A stretch of 64,000 nt of DNA from Microbulbifer yueqingensis (GTDB lineage: Bacteria; Pseudomonadota; Gammaproteobacteria; Pseudomonadales; Cellvibrionaceae): the NCBI RefSeq assembly GCF_900100355.1, contig NZ_FNFH01000002.1, positions 248,001-312,000 of the forward strand, read 5' to 3'. The notes beneath the pieces are model-generated. The model searched no databases and was not told the DNA's origin. It worked only from the letters and a program-made list of their open reading frames with translations. The position numbers and the translations under genes were made by a program. The first letter of the stretch is position 1. The number at the start of each line of letters is the position of its first letter. Shown in pieces: positions 63,364-64,000 of the stretch.

Positions 63364-64000
63364 TCAGCCCTCGTCGGAGGCAGAGCCCTCGACTTCAGCA
63401 CGGTCGGCCTGAGCTTCCTTGATGGACAGCTTGATGCGGCCGCGCTGGTCTACGTCCAGCACCTTCACGAACACCTTCTGGCCTTCGCTCAGGTAGTCGG
63501 TCACCGCATTGACACGCTCCTCGGCGATCTGCGAGATGTGCACCAGACCGTCCTTGCCGGGCAGGAAGTTCACGAACGCGCCGAAGTCGACGATACGTAC
63601 CACGGTGCCCTCATAGATAGCACCGATCTCGGCTTCCGCGGTGATTTCCTCGATGCGGGTAACCGCCGCCTCCAGGCTCTCGCCGTCCTCACCGAATACC
63701 TTGACGGTGCCGTCGTCCTCGATATCGATGGAAGCGCCGGTTTCCTCGGTGATGGAACGGATGGTTGCACCGCCCTTACCGATCACATCGCGGATCTTGT
63801 CCGGGTGGATCTTCAGGGTCGCGTAACGCGGTGCGTTCTCGTTGACGGTAGCGCGGGACTCACCGATCACCTTGTTCATCTCCGCCAGGATATGCAGGCG
63901 GGCATGCAGGGCCTGCTCCAGCGCGGTCTCCATGATCTCTTCGGTGATGCCCTCGATCTTGATGTCCATCTGCAACGCGGTTACGCCGGAGGCAGTACCC
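63364..64000 (-). CDS. pnp: Polyribonucleotide nucleotidyltransferase, C-terminal part (cut by window edge)
   Basis: The last ~211 residues of PNPase. The KH domain is visible ([20 protein letters not shown] with its GKGG loop), followed by an S1 RNA-binding domain ([20 protein letters not shown] and GLVHISQI). The preceding residues belong to the second RNase PH-like core domain. The gene continues beyond the window. It degrades RNA from the 3' end with phosphate in the degradosome. Confidence 0.96.
   Translation of the reverse strand, partial: GTASGVTALQMDIKIEGITEEIMETALEQALHARLHILAEMNKVIGESRATVNENAPRYATLKIHPDKIRDVIGKGGATIRSITEETGASIDIEDDGTVKVFGEDGESLEAAVTRIEEITAEAEIGAIYEGTVVRIVDFGAFVNFLPGKDGLVHISQIAEERVNAVTDYLSEGQKVFVKVLDVDQRGRIKLSIKEAQADRAEVEGSASDEG

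Overview
The window is ordinary gammaproteobacterial chromosome with high G+C. Its gene orders are those of the Pseudomonas core genome: nadD-rsfS-rlmH-mrdA-rodA-mltB-rlpA-dacA-ybeD-lipB-lipA on the minus strand, and dksA-gluQ-cbrX-cbrA-cbrB-(crcZ)-pcnB-folK-...-panB on the plus strand. Several details differ from Pseudomonas: a PPi-type phosphofructokinase, a deoxynucleoside kinase between folK and panB, no panC after panB, and mpl/ubiX/Rdx beside an MMPL exporter. I infer a marine relative of Pseudomonas such as Microbulbifer or another Cellvibrionales member. No rRNA, tRNA, insertion sequence, prophage or CRISPR array was recognised.

Layout. 1-4.7 kb: the 3' end of acs, then the acetate-switch two-component pair crbR/crbS. 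4.8-6.6 kb: two DUF1540 paralogues with near-identical promoters around an exported OB-fold protein. 6.6-10.7 kb: an acyl-CoA synthetase and a lipoprotein prolyl oligopeptidase. 11-23.3 kb: lipoate synthesis, peptidoglycan elongation machinery, ribosome-associated factors, NAD and proline synthesis. 23.4-33.1 kb: proteases, PpiC, an RND/MMPL exporter, UbiX, Mpl, Pfp, DUF421 and an LLM oxidoreductase. 33.2-37.1 kb: a visibly more A+T-rich accessory stretch of small unrelated genes, two of them interrupted by in-frame stops. 37.2-41.9 kb: MsrA, then an Fe-alcohol dehydrogenase / aldehyde dehydrogenase / glutamine-synthetase-like catabolic operon. 42-50.4 kb: ppa, cysE, a VanY-like peptidase, htpX, a DegS-like protease, Rieske, sfsA, dksA and gluQ. 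50.4-57.7 kb: the CbrX-CbrA-CbrB locus, a CrcZ-like RNA, pcnB and folK. 57.8-64 kb: a deoxynucleoside kinase, panB, a thioesterase, zntB, an aldose epimerase and the 3' end of pnp.

The most notable element is the 783-bp gap between cbrB and pcnB. It holds a well-formed sigma-54 promoter (GG-N10-GC), an upstream TGTTAC-N16-GTAACA inverted repeat, and an A-rich untranslated segment with six clusters of the Hfq/Crc-binding motif AANAANAA. Position, promoter type and motif content all match CrcZ, the Hfq decoy RNA of Pseudomonas catabolite repression. The leader of the glutamine-synthetase-like catabolic gene in the same window also carries an exact AANAANAA just upstream of its ribosome-binding site, so the window may hold both the regulator and a target of a CbrAB-CrcZ-Hfq/Crc circuit outside Pseudomonadaceae.

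The window also carries two sensor kinases with a fused SLC5 transporter domain, CrbS (acetate switch, next to acs) and CbrA (C/N balance). Both point to carbon-source choice as a theme of these loci.
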